DNA of 64,000 nucleotides. Source: Deltaproteobacteria bacterium HGW-Deltaproteobacteria-15 (GTDB taxonomy: Bacteria > Desulfobacterota > DSM-4660 > Desulfatiglandales > HGW-15). Shown here piece by piece: positions 35,148 through 43,970 of the stretch. The stretch's first letter is position 1. The number at the start of each line of letters is the position of its first letter. The position numbers were made by a program, and so were the translations under genes. The stretch lies in assembly GCA_002840535.1 (NCBI GenBank), contig PHBH01000007.1:80033-144032 (forward strand). The letters are read 5' to 3'. The notes under the pieces were generated by a model. It saw only the letters and a program-made list of their open reading frames with translations. It was not told the DNA's origin and ran no database searches.

Positions 35148-36455
35148 CTAGTTCATGTTGAAGAACAGCGAAGGGAGCCAGAGGGCGAGTTGCGGAAAGA
35201 GAAGGAGCAGCCCCCATACGACGACGAGAGAGATCAGGAATGGGGCCACCCCCCTGTATATGCGCCCCATGGGCTCCTTTGTGATATTTTTTACCACGAA
35301 GACACAGATCGCCACCGGAGGGATCACCACGCCGATCATGACGACAACGCCGATGACTATCCCGAACCAGATCGGGTTGAACCCGAGTTTTATGACTGCG
35401 GGGTAGAAGATGGGAGTAGCCAGGATCATGAATGCCATATCGTCGATGAACGACCCCCCGAACTCGTAGATCAGACAAATGAAGAACAGGATCAAATACC
35501 GATTGACGGGCAGACTTACGACCCAGTCCGCCGTTGCCTGCGGGATGCCGGTGACGGCGATGAAATGGCCGAGGATCGTGGAACCTGCGATCAGCATAAG
35601 GAGCATCCCCGCGGTGCGCAGGGCTTCTATCAGGGATTTTGAGTACGTCTTTAACCTCATGCCGCCCGTGATGATGGCCAGACACAGAATCGCGAACGTT
35701 CCCACTGCCCCGGCTTCGGAAGGGGTGAAATATCCCAGCATGATCCCCCCGATGACCATGACGAAGACCAGCGCCACCCAGATCACCTCGGGCAACGTGC
35801 GGATGCGTTCGCTCCAACTGGACCTCTCGGACAGGGGCGCGAGCTTGGGGTTGATTTTCGCCCATCCATAGATGATTCCGAGGAAGAAGAGCGCGATGAT
35901 CAGCCCCGGAATCATCCCTGCGAGAAAGAGCTGCCCAATGGACTGCTCGGTGAGCATGCCGAAGATAATGAGAACAACGCTGGGAGGGATAATTACCCCC
36001 AGGGTGCCCACCGTTGCCACGATGCCGGTGGAGAGTCTCCTGTCATACCCGTACCGATCCATTTCCGGGATAGAAACGCTTGCGAAGGTGGCCGAGGTGG
36101 CGGCCGATGAGCCGCAGATGGCCTTGAACCCCGTCGCCCCCATGACAGTGGCCATGGCCAGACCGCCGGGGACATGGCCGATGAATTTGTGAGCGGCACT
36201 GTAGAGTTTTACTGCAATGCCCGCATTGAATCCGATCTGGCCCATGAGAATGAACAGGGGGAAGACCGTGTATCCATAATTGCTGAAGACATCAAAAAGA
36301 TCCCTGGCCAGAAGACTCGTGGCGGATGAGAAACCGTTCAGGTAACCGAAACCCACAAACCCGATCAGGGCCATGGCGAATCCGAGTTCGATCCCTGTTG
36401 CGAAAAGCAGCAGCAGGACCAGGAGAGCGACTATGCCTACCATCACTTCAGTCAT
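35148..36455 (-). CDS. dctM: TRAP transporter large permease DctM
   Basis: A 435-residue membrane protein with about 12 hydrophobic helices. PLFILMGQIGFNAGIAVKLY, GSSAATSATFASVSIPEM, and ATVGTLGVIIPPSVVLIIFG are strongly conserved in DctM. It imports carboxylates with Na+ together with DctQ and DctP. The start overlaps the dctQ stop by eight bases. Confidence 0.94.
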   Translation of the reverse strand: MTEVMVGIVALLVLLLLFATGIELGFAMALIGFVGFGYLNGFSSATSLLARDLFDVFSNYGYTVFPLFILMGQIGFNAGIAVKLYSAAHKFIGHVPGGLAMATVMGATGFKAICGSSAATSATFASVSIPEMDRYGYDRRLSTGIVATVGTLGVIIPPSVVLIIFGMLTEQSIGQLFLAGMIPGLIIALFFLGIIYGWAKINPKLAPLSERSSWSERIRTLPEVIWVALVFVMVIGGIMLGYFTPSEAGAVGTFAILCLAIITGGMRLKTYSKSLIEALRTAGMLLMLIAGSTILGHFIAVTGIPQATADWVVSLPVNRYLILFFICLIYEFGGSFIDDMAFMILATPIFYPAVIKLGFNPIWFGIVIGVVVMIGVVIPPVAICVFVVKNITKEPMGRIYRGVAPFLISLVVVWGLLLLFPQLALWLPSLFFNMN

Positions 36456-36930
36456 GGCTCACCCTCCAGATCTTCACAATGTCATGCACAAAGACAAAAC
36501 ACTCGAGAAAGCAGCAGACTCCGATCGCATACGGGAGCGGGTAGTAGGGCAACCTTATGGTGGGCGTGACGTCTCCGGATGTGTGTAACTCGTTTCCCAG
36601 CCCGAAGAGATGGTATCCCGCAAAAATAAAGAGGATTATGCAGAGAACCCGGGTGAAGGTGTTCATGATGGCCTGGTTTCTGGGAGAGAATTTCTCCAGA
36701 ACAAACTCCATCTGCACATGCGCCCGATCCAGGGAAACCCTGGGGATGCCCAACCCTATGACCAGAGTGAGGGACAAGCTCACGATCTCGTACGTCCCGA
36801 TAACAGGGTGACCGCCGGCCCGCCCGAGTACATCGGCTACCGTCAGGCACATCATAAAAGTCAGGGCCACTGCCCCGATGCCGTTCAGAAACTTGGTGAA
36901 CTTTTCAAAAACCGTAAACAGACCTTCCAT
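36448..36930 (-). CDS. dctQ: TRAP transporter small permease DctQ
   Basis: A 160-residue membrane protein with four helices. Typical features are ALTFMMCLTVADVLGRAGG in the first helix region, GIPRVSLDRAHVQMEFV in the middle loop and PLPYAIGVCCFLECFVF in the last helix. It is the first gene of the dctQMP operon. Confidence 0.9.
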   Translation of the reverse strand: MEGLFTVFEKFTKFLNGIGAVALTFMMCLTVADVLGRAGGHPVIGTYEIVSLSLTLVIGLGIPRVSLDRAHVQMEFVLEKFSPRNQAIMNTFTRVLCIILFIFAGYHLFGLGNELHTSGDVTPTIRLPYYPLPYAIGVCCFLECFVFVHDIVKIWRVSHD

Positions 36931-37089
36931 GGCATATCCTTTTTCTCAAGTTTTCGTGAACGCTCTCTCCATCCCCCGGAGGACGACTCTTCCTGCACAT
37001 TCTCTGCGCCTCCGCCGGGATGATTGTCTATATGCTGAAACATCTATTCCTTTCGTCTCGTGCCTATGACTCCATCCTCCCGCACCTCT

Positions 37090-39000
37090 CTAAACATTGC
37101 CGGCCATTTGCTCCATGGCTGAGGATTCCGCTTCGAAAGGGACAGCCAGATTTAAACCGCCGCTCTCCAAGGTGACCTGTATCGGGCCGGCTTTCTGAAA
37201 AACCTTGATCATGGCCTGGTTGGAGGAGAGAACGTAGGCGGTGAATCCATGAATGCCGCGCCGGCGCGCCGCCCCGGTCAACAGCTTGAGCATGAACGAG
37301 GCAATCCCGAGACCGTGGTAAGATTCATCAACGAAGAAGGCTACCTCGGCGAAAGCGCCGTCTTTGCTTTTGACGTAGCGGGCCTCGGCGATGATCCTGC
37401 CATGTCCGGGATCACCGATCAGGCCGACGATAGAAATGTTCTGCCGGTAATCCACGTTGACGTATTCCTGCACGAGTGAATGGGGCATAACCTTGACGTG
37501 TGTAAAATAGCGGTAATAGACCGCCTGCTCGGAAAACCGATAAAAGAAGCGGCGCATTTCTTCCTCATCCGAAGGCCGGATGGCCCGGAACCGGACGTGC
37601 ACATTCTTGAAAGTGTGTTCGGTGGTCACGTCCTCCGGATAGATATGGGCGCTGTCCGCGATAAAAATCTGATCGCGGTAAAGGATGTTCTCGGCCTTGG
37701 CCTGGGCCACCAATTCGGATCGGAAATCCGGGTGAGCGATGTCGATCAAAGCCTGGGCCCGTTCCCGGAGTGTCCGACCGCGCAGATTGGCCACGCCGTA
37801 TTCGGTGGCGACCATGTCCACAGATTCCCAGAGGGTGAAGAGATTGGGCAGGTCCTGGATCGACAGCCGGATGTTACTCTGGCCATGCCGGTTCCGGCTG
37901 GGCAGGGCGAATATGGTCCGCCCGCGTCGAGAAACTTGGGCGGCATTGACCATGTCGACCAGGTCGCTTGGGCTGGTTGCCAGGATGCCGGGGCCGAACA
38001 GGGGGGCGATGCGTCCGGACAGGTCGATCTTGCGGGCGGGGATGGCGGCGATGAACTTTTCGTTCTGACCCATCTGGAGCGGGTCCCAGATCTTGTCCAT
38101 TTCCTGGAACTCCACCAGAGGATTCCGATCCAGCCATGCATAGAGGGCTGCCGAGCCCACGGCGTAAGAGGTAATGGATTTGCCTGGACAGATCGCCTTT
38201 TTCCGGTTGGTGACCGCGCCGCTTTGAACAAGATCCATAAGGGCATCCGTAAAGAACGGCGAGTGGACGCCCAGGTCTCGTTTATCCCTCAATTGGAGGC
38301 TGAGCGCCTCATAGAAGGATCCAACCGAAAAGAACGTGCAACTGCCGTCATCGATCACAGAAGCCACGTTGGCCGCCAGTTCTTCAAAGAGCGGTTGCAC
38401 AGGCCAGCGGTCGAGGTAGTATGGCGGCTTTTTGGATTCGACCAGGTAATCGAAGTCGGAAACCGAAACGGCGGTGTCGCCAAATGTCCGCGGGATAAAA
38501 GGGTTGATTTCGCCGACCACCAGCGGAGCCTGTTTCATGGCCTTTCGCGCGACGTCGACCGCAATTCCCAAGCTGCAGTATCCATCCTCGTCAGGCGGCG
38601 TAATCTGAATCATGGCCGCGTCGATTGCCACCATGCCCGACCTGATCAAGGCGGGTATGGTGGAAAACCGGCTAGGAATGAGGTCCACCCTCCCCGAGGT
38701 GATGGCCCCGCTGGCGACCCAGCCGGAATAGAAGGTCTTGAGCCTGTATTTTCGCAGGGAAAGCTGCTCCTGAGAAACGGCCTGCCCAAGGCTGAGCACC
38801 TGGAACAATTCCAGGTCCTGCAGGTTGCCGTCTTCGCGGGCCATGAGACTCTCCACCAGGGTTCGGGGCTCGGCCATTCCGGTGCTCAGGAAGATCCGCA
38901 TACCGGGCCGGATTCGCTGCCATACCTCTTCCGGCGGCACCAACCGGCTCCGCCAGTCCTGATGATTTTGACTGGACATCACCCAATTCCTTTTCCTCAT
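37090..39000 (-). CDS. Acetyl-CoA hydrolase/CoA-transferase fused to a GNAT domain
   Basis: A 636-residue fusion. Residues about 15-440 match the acetyl-CoA hydrolase/4-hydroxybutyrate CoA-transferase family (IQITPPDEDGYCSLGIAVDVA, VSDFDYLVES, FALPSRNRHGQSNIR, MVATEYGVANLRGRTLRERAQALIDIAHPDFR). Residues about 465-620 form a GNAT acetyltransferase (VRFRAIRPSDEEEMRRFF, EVAFFVDESYHGLGIASFMLKLL). The GNAT half lacks an obvious target and could acetylate the transferase or bind acyl-CoA as a sensor. A start at 38979 (MSSQNHQ) is equally possible. It lies downstream of a second CoA transferase. Confidence 0.87.
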   Translation of the reverse strand: MRKRNWVMSSQNHQDWRSRLVPPEEVWQRIRPGMRIFLSTGMAEPRTLVESLMAREDGNLQDLELFQVLSLGQAVSQEQLSLRKYRLKTFYSGWVASGAITSGRVDLIPSRFSTIPALIRSGMVAIDAAMIQITPPDEDGYCSLGIAVDVARKAMKQAPLVVGEINPFIPRTFGDTAVSVSDFDYLVESKKPPYYLDRWPVQPLFEELAANVASVIDDGSCTFFSVGSFYEALSLQLRDKRDLGVHSPFFTDALMDLVQSGAVTNRKKAICPGKSITSYAVGSAALYAWLDRNPLVEFQEMDKIWDPLQMGQNEKFIAAIPARKIDLSGRIAPLFGPGILATSPSDLVDMVNAAQVSRRGRTIFALPSRNRHGQSNIRLSIQDLPNLFTLWESVDMVATEYGVANLRGRTLRERAQALIDIAHPDFRSELVAQAKAENILYRDQIFIADSAHIYPEDVTTEHTFKNVHVRFRAIRPSDEEEMRRFFYRFSEQAVYYRYFTHVKVMPHSLVQEYVNVDYRQNISIVGLIGDPGHGRIIAEARYVKSKDGAFAEVAFFVDESYHGLGIASFMLKLLTGAARRRGIHGFTAYVLSSNQAMIKVFQKAGPIQVTLESGGLNLAVPFEAESSAMEQMAGNV

Positions 39001-39150
39001 GCCGAAAACCTTCAGGTGCTCTCAGCAACCTGTTCGTGTCGCGTCTCAGAAATAGGTTTGATGAAGCCTCCATCCCTTTCCTCCAACTTTATGGAGAAGG
39101 TCAGGTGGGGTTGCCAGGTGCACTATTTCGATGAGCTTCCTGACACGACA

Positions 39151-40755
39151 CTAGGATGCCAGTCTGAGCTTTTGAATTGCCTGCCCATTGCCAAAATGGC
39201 TGAAAACGTTTTGATTGTTCAGCATCATTCTTTCCGGCTTGAAAATGGCAGGATCCATGGTCTTCAAATTTTCGGCGATTACAGGTGTAAATTCCATTTG
39301 TGCCAGGATATCTTTCTGCAGATCGATACCCGGAGCGATTTCGGTCAGAACCATCTTTCTGTTCTCCAGTTTTAAAACAGCCCTTTCGGTGACAAAAAGC
39401 ACCTGCTGCCCCTTTTGGGTGGCGAATTCGCCGCTGAAGCTGACCTGCGCCACCTGATTTCTGAATTTCTTGTTGCTGCCTTCCTTGAGGATCGTAAGTT
39501 TTCCGTTTTTTGCATCGACGAGGATTTCACCGTTGGTAAAGGTGCCGCAGAAAACCATTATTTTCGCATTTTGCGAGATGTCGATAAAACCCCCGCTGCC
39601 GGTAATTCTCTTACCGAGCCTGCTTACATTGACATTTCCCAGTGGATCGGCTTCACCCATCCCCAGAAATGCCATATCCAAACCGCCCCCATGGTAGAAG
39701 TCAAATTGGGAAGGCATGCTCATGATGCAATCGGGGTTCCAGGCCGCGCCGAAGATTATGCCCTTGGTCGGCACGCCTCCGACAACGCCCATCTCGATAC
39801 TGAAGGTGAAGTCGTCGAGGATTCCTTCTTCGGCAGCGATATTGGAAACCCCGTCCGCGATGCCGATTCCCAGATTGACAACCGCACCGGGCCTCAGTTC
39901 CAGAGCCGCCCGCCGGGCAACAAATTTCCGAATGCCGAATTCGAGTCTGGTGATCGAATCCATGGGAACTTTATTGATGCCGCAAATGGAAGGGTTGTAC
40001 TCCCCCTCTGATGTCTGCCATTGAAGGGGATCTTGAACCACCGCGTTGACCATATGCCCGGGCACCCGGACCAGCCGCGGATTCAGCGTTCCTCTCCTGA
40101 CGATGCGCTTGACCTGTGCGATGACGATCCCTCCGCTGTTGTAGGCTGCCTGCGCCGACGACAGGATATGCAGGTCGAGCCCTTCCAGTTCAACGGAGAT
40201 ATTCCCGTCTTCATCGGCTGTAGTACCCCGGACGATGGACACATTGATTGGAAAGGATTTGTAGAAGAGCATCTCGCGGCCCTGGAAATTGACCAGTTCA
40301 ACCAGGGGCTCCTGCGCTCTCTTGTTCATCCGCCCGCCGTCAAGACGTGGATCGATAAAGGTATGCAAGCCGACAGTGGTCAGGAGCCCAGGCCTGCCTG
40401 CGGCGATTTCGCGGGTGAGCAGCGCCAAAACTCCCTGGGGAAGGTTGTAAGCCTCGATTTCCTCATCCAGCGCCAGTTGGCTCATTTTCTTGGACCAAAG
40501 CCAATGGCCGCCGACAACTCTCTTGACCAGACCCTTGTGGGCAAACCTGCCGACGCCGGTTTCGTTGCCGCTTCCGACGCCTGTCACATGCATGATCGTG
40601 AGGTTATTGGGTTCACCTGTGTCGAGAAATTTCTTTTCGATACCCTTATAGATGAGATCCGCATCCATAAATCCACCGCCGGATGCCGCGATGTTAATCG
40701 TGTCGTTGTTCTTGATTAAGCTTAACGCTTGATCGAGTGAGCAGAGCTTGTCCAT
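39151..40755 (-). CDS. Acyl-CoA:acetate/3-ketoacid CoA-transferase (YdiF-like)
   Basis: A 534-residue class I CoA-transferase with fused alpha and beta parts. GGAGG eight bases before ATG fixes the start MDKLCSLDQAL. The alpha half has NIAASGGGFMDADLIYKGIE and GHWLWSKKMSQLA; the beta half has VVNLGIGIADGVSNIAAEEG and the catalytic Glu in FSIEMGVVGGVPTKG, followed by ISMGEADPLGNVNVSR-type sequence (GMGEADPLGNVNVSRLG). It swaps CoA between a short acyl-CoA and acetate or a keto acid. It lies 150 bp upstream of the GNAT-fused transferase. Confidence 0.92.
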   Translation of the reverse strand: MDKLCSLDQALSLIKNNDTINIAASGGGFMDADLIYKGIEKKFLDTGEPNNLTIMHVTGVGSGNETGVGRFAHKGLVKRVVGGHWLWSKKMSQLALDEEIEAYNLPQGVLALLTREIAAGRPGLLTTVGLHTFIDPRLDGGRMNKRAQEPLVELVNFQGREMLFYKSFPINVSIVRGTTADEDGNISVELEGLDLHILSSAQAAYNSGGIVIAQVKRIVRRGTLNPRLVRVPGHMVNAVVQDPLQWQTSEGEYNPSICGINKVPMDSITRLEFGIRKFVARRAALELRPGAVVNLGIGIADGVSNIAAEEGILDDFTFSIEMGVVGGVPTKGIIFGAAWNPDCIMSMPSQFDFYHGGGLDMAFLGMGEADPLGNVNVSRLGKRITGSGGFIDISQNAKIMVFCGTFTNGEILVDAKNGKLTILKEGSNKKFRNQVAQVSFSGEFATQKGQQVLFVTERAVLKLENRKMVLTEIAPGIDLQKDILAQMEFTPVIAENLKTMDPAIFKPERMMLNNQNVFSHFGNGQAIQKLRLAS

Positions 40756-41159
40756 GAAAAAACCTCCAGGGTCACATGCTGAAATTTGAACAAGAGTGGG
40801 TTCCAAGAACACCGACTTCTCTCACACCTCTCTTGTCAAGATGCGTGCCATTCTCACAGGAGCGGCCGCGGAAGGGACAGGTGGTAAAATTGCGAAGTCA
40901 TCCGGAGGGCTTCCGATTCTTGTCGCATATCGTGCGAAGCTTTTTTCGTGAGAAGAACTCGAAAATGTCATCTCAAGGGTGACACCCCTTATATCCTTCA
41001 CGTAGACATCTCCGGAATACCTGCTCCAATTTCTCTCATTTGAAGGTTTGGGCATGGGAGTCTTTTTTCAAAGCGAGGAGCGCTTGGGAAAGCGCATGCG
41101 GAAAGGGGGAACAAGGCGGGTGTGGGTAAAGGTCAGACCAGAGTTGGAGGGTTTGGTGA

Positions 41160-41184
41160 GAGCAAGCGGAGCTTGCTCCTGCAG
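41160..41184 (-). repeat. REP-like repeat, GGAGCAAGCTCC class
   Basis: Read on the minus strand it is TGCAGGAGCAAGCTCCGCTT.., matching the copies at 3738 and 62003. Confidence 0.6.
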
Positions 41185-41209
41185 GTCACGCGACGGCACG
41201 GAAAAACAT

Positions 41210-41262
41210 GAAGTCCCAGGGGGCCATCAACGAGTGTTACGTGAATGGCCCCCCGGGACTTC
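41210..41262. terminator. Long hairpin with 18-bp stem
   Basis: Arms GAAGTCCCAGGGGGCCAT (41210-41227) and ATGGCCCCCCGGGACTTC (41245-41262) pair with one mismatch; 17-base loop. It lies 176 bp past the stop of the minus-strand gene ending at 41438. Terminator or structured RNA is possible. Confidence 0.5.
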
Positions 41263-41437
41263 AATTGGAGTGACCTTATTGAGTCGGGACATGCACCGCC
41301 TGCCCATGCTTCAGCTTTCGGCACCGGTTCCGGCCGGTCCAGTGCAGCAGATCCATCCGGGCCGGGACGGCTCCAGGAAACACTTCACCAAGATCGGCAG
41401 ATGTCGATTCAGACTTCGGGATGCGAGGAGGATGCGT

Positions 41438-41581
41438 TTATTCTGAGGAGGATTTTGCTTTTCTAGCGGGCTTTTTCTTTTCAGGTACTTCTTCCTTTGG
41501 CTTGCACATTCTAGCCAGGGTTGCCTGGCAAATACCACACTGACCTTCAATCAATCCGTGCTTGCACCTCATATTGCTCAT
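41438..41581 (-). CDS. Small Cys-rich protein with zinc-ribbon-like motif
   Basis: A 47-residue frame (MSNMRCKHGLIEGQCGICQ then a basic tail ending KPARKAKSSSE). The Cys/His pattern C-x-H-x7-C-x2-C (CKHGLIEGQCGIC) looks like a small metal-binding knuckle; a fourth Cys follows (RMCK). AAGAGG lies just upstream of the first ATG; a second ATG at 41572 would give 44 residues. It is separated from the tRNA by a terminator. The Lys-rich tail suggests nucleic-acid contact, but the function is unknown. Confidence 0.6.
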   Translation of the reverse strand: MSNMRCKHGLIEGQCGICQATLARMCKPKEEVPEKKKPARKAKSSSE

Positions 41582-41684
41582 AAACCTCTTTTCCTTTCTT
41601 AATGGCGCCAAGTCGGGAGTACCCCCGCCCGGCGAAATGGTAGGCTGGGATCAATATCAAGGGAAATGCCCCTTGCAAGAGAAT

Positions 41685-41717
41685 GAAAAAGAGGGCCCCT
41701 GCTTCAGGCCCTTTTTC
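41685..41717 (-). terminator. Rho-independent terminator after tRNA-Leu
   Basis: On the minus strand GGGCC-TGAAGCAGG-GGCCC is followed by TCTTTTTC, with extra A/T pairs below the stem. It lies 18 bp past the tRNA 3' end and probably ends the secG-tRNA transcript. Confidence 0.8.
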
Positions 41718-41734
41718 GATTTTCCATGTCCGTG

Positions 41735-41821
41735 TGGTGCGGAAGGCGGGACTTGAACCCGCACGGGTTTTGCCCACTACCCCCTCAAGATAGCGTGTCT
41801 ACCAAATTCCACCACTTCCGC
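41735..41821 (-). tRNA. tRNA-Leu (GAG anticodon)
   Basis: Read on the minus strand it starts GCGGAAGTGGTGGAATTTGG and ends CTTCCGC-A with encoded CCA. The acceptor stem pairs GCGGAAG/CTTCCGC; the anticodon loop TTGAGGG gives GAG; the long variable arm and GGTTCAAGTCC T-loop are class II tRNA-Leu features. Length is 87 nt including CCA. Confidence 0.93.
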
Positions 41822-41830
41822 ATCAATCAT

Positions 41831-42148
41831 TTATTTGTTCTCCGGAACGGGAGGCGGAGCACTCTCTGTTTGAGTGGTCTCCGGCGCGGGTCCGCTTACC
41901 CCTTTCATGACCGAGGCGGGTCCTTTCCCAAAGAGGAGAGCAAGGATCAGGGAAGTGAACATGAAAATGATAGCCGCCGCAGCGGTAAGCTTGCTCAGAA
42001 AAGGAGCTGCTCCAGTGCTTCCGAAGATCGTCTGGCTGGTGCCGCCAAAAGCCGCTCCCATGCTCGCACCTTTTCCCTTTTGAAGCAGGACGATCAAAAT
42101 GAGAGCAATGCACGCCAGGACATGAACAAGGATGAACACGAGTTTCAT
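41831..42148 (-). CDS. secG: Preprotein translocase subunit SecG
   Basis: A 105-residue inner-membrane protein with two helices (residues 3-22 and 56-74). KLVFILVHVLACIALILIVL then LLQKGKGASMGAAFGG and TIFGSTGAAPFLSKLTAAAA are the SecG signature. It assists SecYE in protein export. The C-terminal tail is Pro/Glu-rich. It follows tpiA, the common tpiA-secG-tRNA-Leu order. Confidence 0.95.
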   Translation of the reverse strand: MKLVFILVHVLACIALILIVLLQKGKGASMGAAFGGTSQTIFGSTGAAPFLSKLTAAAAIIFMFTSLILALLFGKGPASVMKGVSGPAPETTQTESAPPPVPENK

Positions 42149-42250
42149 TATTTTTTTCCCGATGATGGTTGAGCGCTTGTGAGCCGCTCAAAAGATCCAA
42201 ATGAGAATATCAAAAATAGAAAAGATTGCAACACAAATCTCCTACCGCAT

Positions 42251-43021
42251 TCAGATCCTTGCATATTTCACGATAGGAACGAAACTCTGGGCCTTGAGGC
42301 TCGCGCCTCCGACCAACGCACCATCGATGTCTTCCTTGGCCATGAGTTCCGAAATATTATCGGGTTTGACGCTTCCCCCGTAGAGGATCCGGATCTTCGC
42401 AGCAAGACCCGGATCAAAGGTCCGGCCCAGCCACTTCCGGATAAAACCATGGACTTCCTGCGCCTGCTCCGGTGTTGCGGTTTTTCCCGTGCCTATTGCC
42501 CAGACCGGCTCATAAGCCAAAATGACGGAATCCGGCATCGAGCCGGTCTTGAGGAGTCCCTTCATGGACTCTTCGAGTTGTTTTTCGATAACGGCGAAGG
42601 TGCGGCCTCCCTCCCTCTCTTCAAGGGTCTCTCCGATGCACAGGATGGGGATGAGCCCCGCCTGGAGAGCGGCGCCAAGCTTTCGATCGATCATTTCGTT
42701 TGTCTCGCCGAAAAGGCTCCTCCGCTCCGAATGACCCAGGATAACATGCGAACATCCTGCGTCGAGAAGCATGGAAGGGGAGATCTCGCCTGTAAATGCG
42801 CCGCCGGCTTCCCAGTGCATGTTTTGAGCGCCGAGAAATATACGGCTTCCGGCCAACGTTTCTCCGACCGCTCTAAGGGCGGTAAAAGGAGGGGCCACGA
42901 GCACATCCGTTTCTTCCACTCCAGCCGTTTCCTTGAGCAAGGTGCGCGCAAAGTCGAGGGACTCTTTGACGTTCAGATTCATCTTCCAGTTTCCGGCAAT
43001 CATGGGTCTGCGCTCATTCAT
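42251..43021 (-). CDS. tpiA: Triosephosphate isomerase
   Basis: A 256-residue TIM-barrel enzyme interconverting dihydroxyacetone phosphate and glyceraldehyde 3-phosphate. Catalytic residues are all visible: Lys in AGNWKMNL, His in VILGHSERR, and Glu in LAYEPVWAIGTGKTA; the phosphate loop is RILYGGSVKPDN. GGGGAAGAAC precedes the ATG. Confidence 0.97.
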   Translation of the reverse strand: MNERRPMIAGNWKMNLNVKESLDFARTLLKETAGVEETDVLVAPPFTALRAVGETLAGSRIFLGAQNMHWEAGGAFTGEISPSMLLDAGCSHVILGHSERRSLFGETNEMIDRKLGAALQAGLIPILCIGETLEEREGGRTFAVIEKQLEESMKGLLKTGSMPDSVILAYEPVWAIGTGKTATPEQAQEVHGFIRKWLGRTFDPGLAAKIRILYGGSVKPDNISELMAKEDIDGALVGGASLKAQSFVPIVKYARI

Positions 43022-43056
43022 GTTCTTCCCCGATTGTTCTTTGACTGCGGATCGAT

Positions 43057-43536
43057 TTAATGCTTTGCAGCAGACTGCTCGTTCAAGAGATTAAGGGACA
43101 TTACGATAGCATCCTCGTTGGTGTCCTGGTAATACCTGGGTCTGCGCCCCACTGCGAGGAATCCGAGCCGCTCATAAAGCTTTCTGGCCTTGATGTTGGA
43201 TGTCCTCACCTCAAGCCCAACCTGCTCCATGCCTCTCTCAATTCCGACCCGGATCATCTCTCTGAGGAGATGATTCCCGAGGCCCCTCCCTCTCTTTTCC
43301 GGATGAACGGCAATATTGAGCAACTGGATTTCACGCTCGAACATCCAGAAACAGATATATCCTCCTGCCGCCCCATCCTCGTCCATGATCACCCAGAGGT
43401 GGGATATGGGATTGCGTACTTCCTGAAGAAAACCGTTTTTGCTCCAGGGGGAGATAAAAGAACCCCTTTCTATCTCAAGAATGGAATCCAAAAACGATTC
43501 GATATTCTCAGGGGTCATGACAACAACGGAGATCAA
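43057..43536 (-). CDS. rimI: Ribosomal-protein-alanine N-acetyltransferase RimI-like
   Basis: A 159-residue GNAT protein. FISPWSKNGFLQEV and LLNIAVHPEKRGRGLGNHLLREM (acetyl-CoA loop R-G-x-G) followed by LEVRTSNIKARKLYERLGF match RimI, which acetylates the N terminus of ribosomal protein S18. The likely start is TTG at 43536, overlapping the EIIA stop, with GGAG five bases upstream; this keeps the first beta strand ISVVVMT. An ATG at 43518 is the alternative. Confidence 0.88.
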   Translation of the reverse strand: MISVVVMTPENIESFLDSILEIERGSFISPWSKNGFLQEVRNPISHLWVIMDEDGAAGGYICFWMFEREIQLLNIAVHPEKRGRGLGNHLLREMIRVGIERGMEQVGLEVRTSNIKARKLYERLGFLAVGRRPRYYQDTNEDAIVMSLNLLNEQSAAKH

Positions 43537-43934
43537 GCCGACTCCAGGAGCTTGCTCGTCAGGGCTATGCCCGTCCTGCCCGCCTCCAGCGCCTTTTCGG
43601 CTATCTCAGTCAACTTCAGGCTGTTACGCCATTGCACGATGGCGATGACCATGGGCAGGTTGACGCCCGTCAGCACCTCGACCTTTTCTTTCTTGAGGAA
43701 AGAAAGGCTCAGGTTGGATGGAGTGCCTCCGAACATATCCGTAAGGATGATAACACCTTTTCCGCTGTCCAGTTCACTCACCTTGGCGGCGATTGCGCTC
43801 CGCAACCCTTCACTCCCGGTGGTTTCCACAACGGGAATCGTAGCCGCCGCTTCGATCCTTCCCACGATGAACTCCGCGGCATTCAACAATTCTTTTCCCA
43901 GATCACAATGAGTGACGATGAGCAGACCGATCAT
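43533..43934 (-). CDS. PTS system mannose-type EIIA component
   Basis: A 133-residue PTS EIIA(Man)-fold protein. The phosphorylated His is His9 in LLIVTHCDLGKELLNAAEF; VIILTDMFGGTPSNLSLSFL and VLTGVNLPMVIAIVQ are conserved. No EIIB/C/D sugar permease lies nearby, and it follows ptsN, so a regulatory PTS role, as usual in Desulfobacterota, is likely. Confidence 0.92.
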   Translation of the reverse strand: MIGLLIVTHCDLGKELLNAAEFIVGRIEAAATIPVVETTGSEGLRSAIAAKVSELDSGKGVIILTDMFGGTPSNLSLSFLKKEKVEVLTGVNLPMVIAIVQWRNSLKLTEIAEKALEAGRTGIALTSKLLESA

Positions 43935-43970
43935 GGAATCACCCGATGCCCTTTCGGTACCGTTTGAGGT

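Larger units (their letters stand above)
40756..41437. other. 680-bp intergenic region with repeat elements and hairpin
   Basis: Open frames here (for example 41048-41446 on the plus strand) lack motifs and overlap palindromes, so none is called. It contains a GGAGCAAGCTCC-class repeat (41160-41184) and a long hairpin (41210-41262). Confidence 0.5.

Noticed and set aside
37480..39375. 631-codon plus-strand frame
   Set aside because: Antisense to the CoA-transferase/GNAT gene; no recognisable domain.
41547..41777. 76-codon minus-strand frame
   Set aside because: It starts inside the tRNA-Leu gene and runs through the terminator hairpin.
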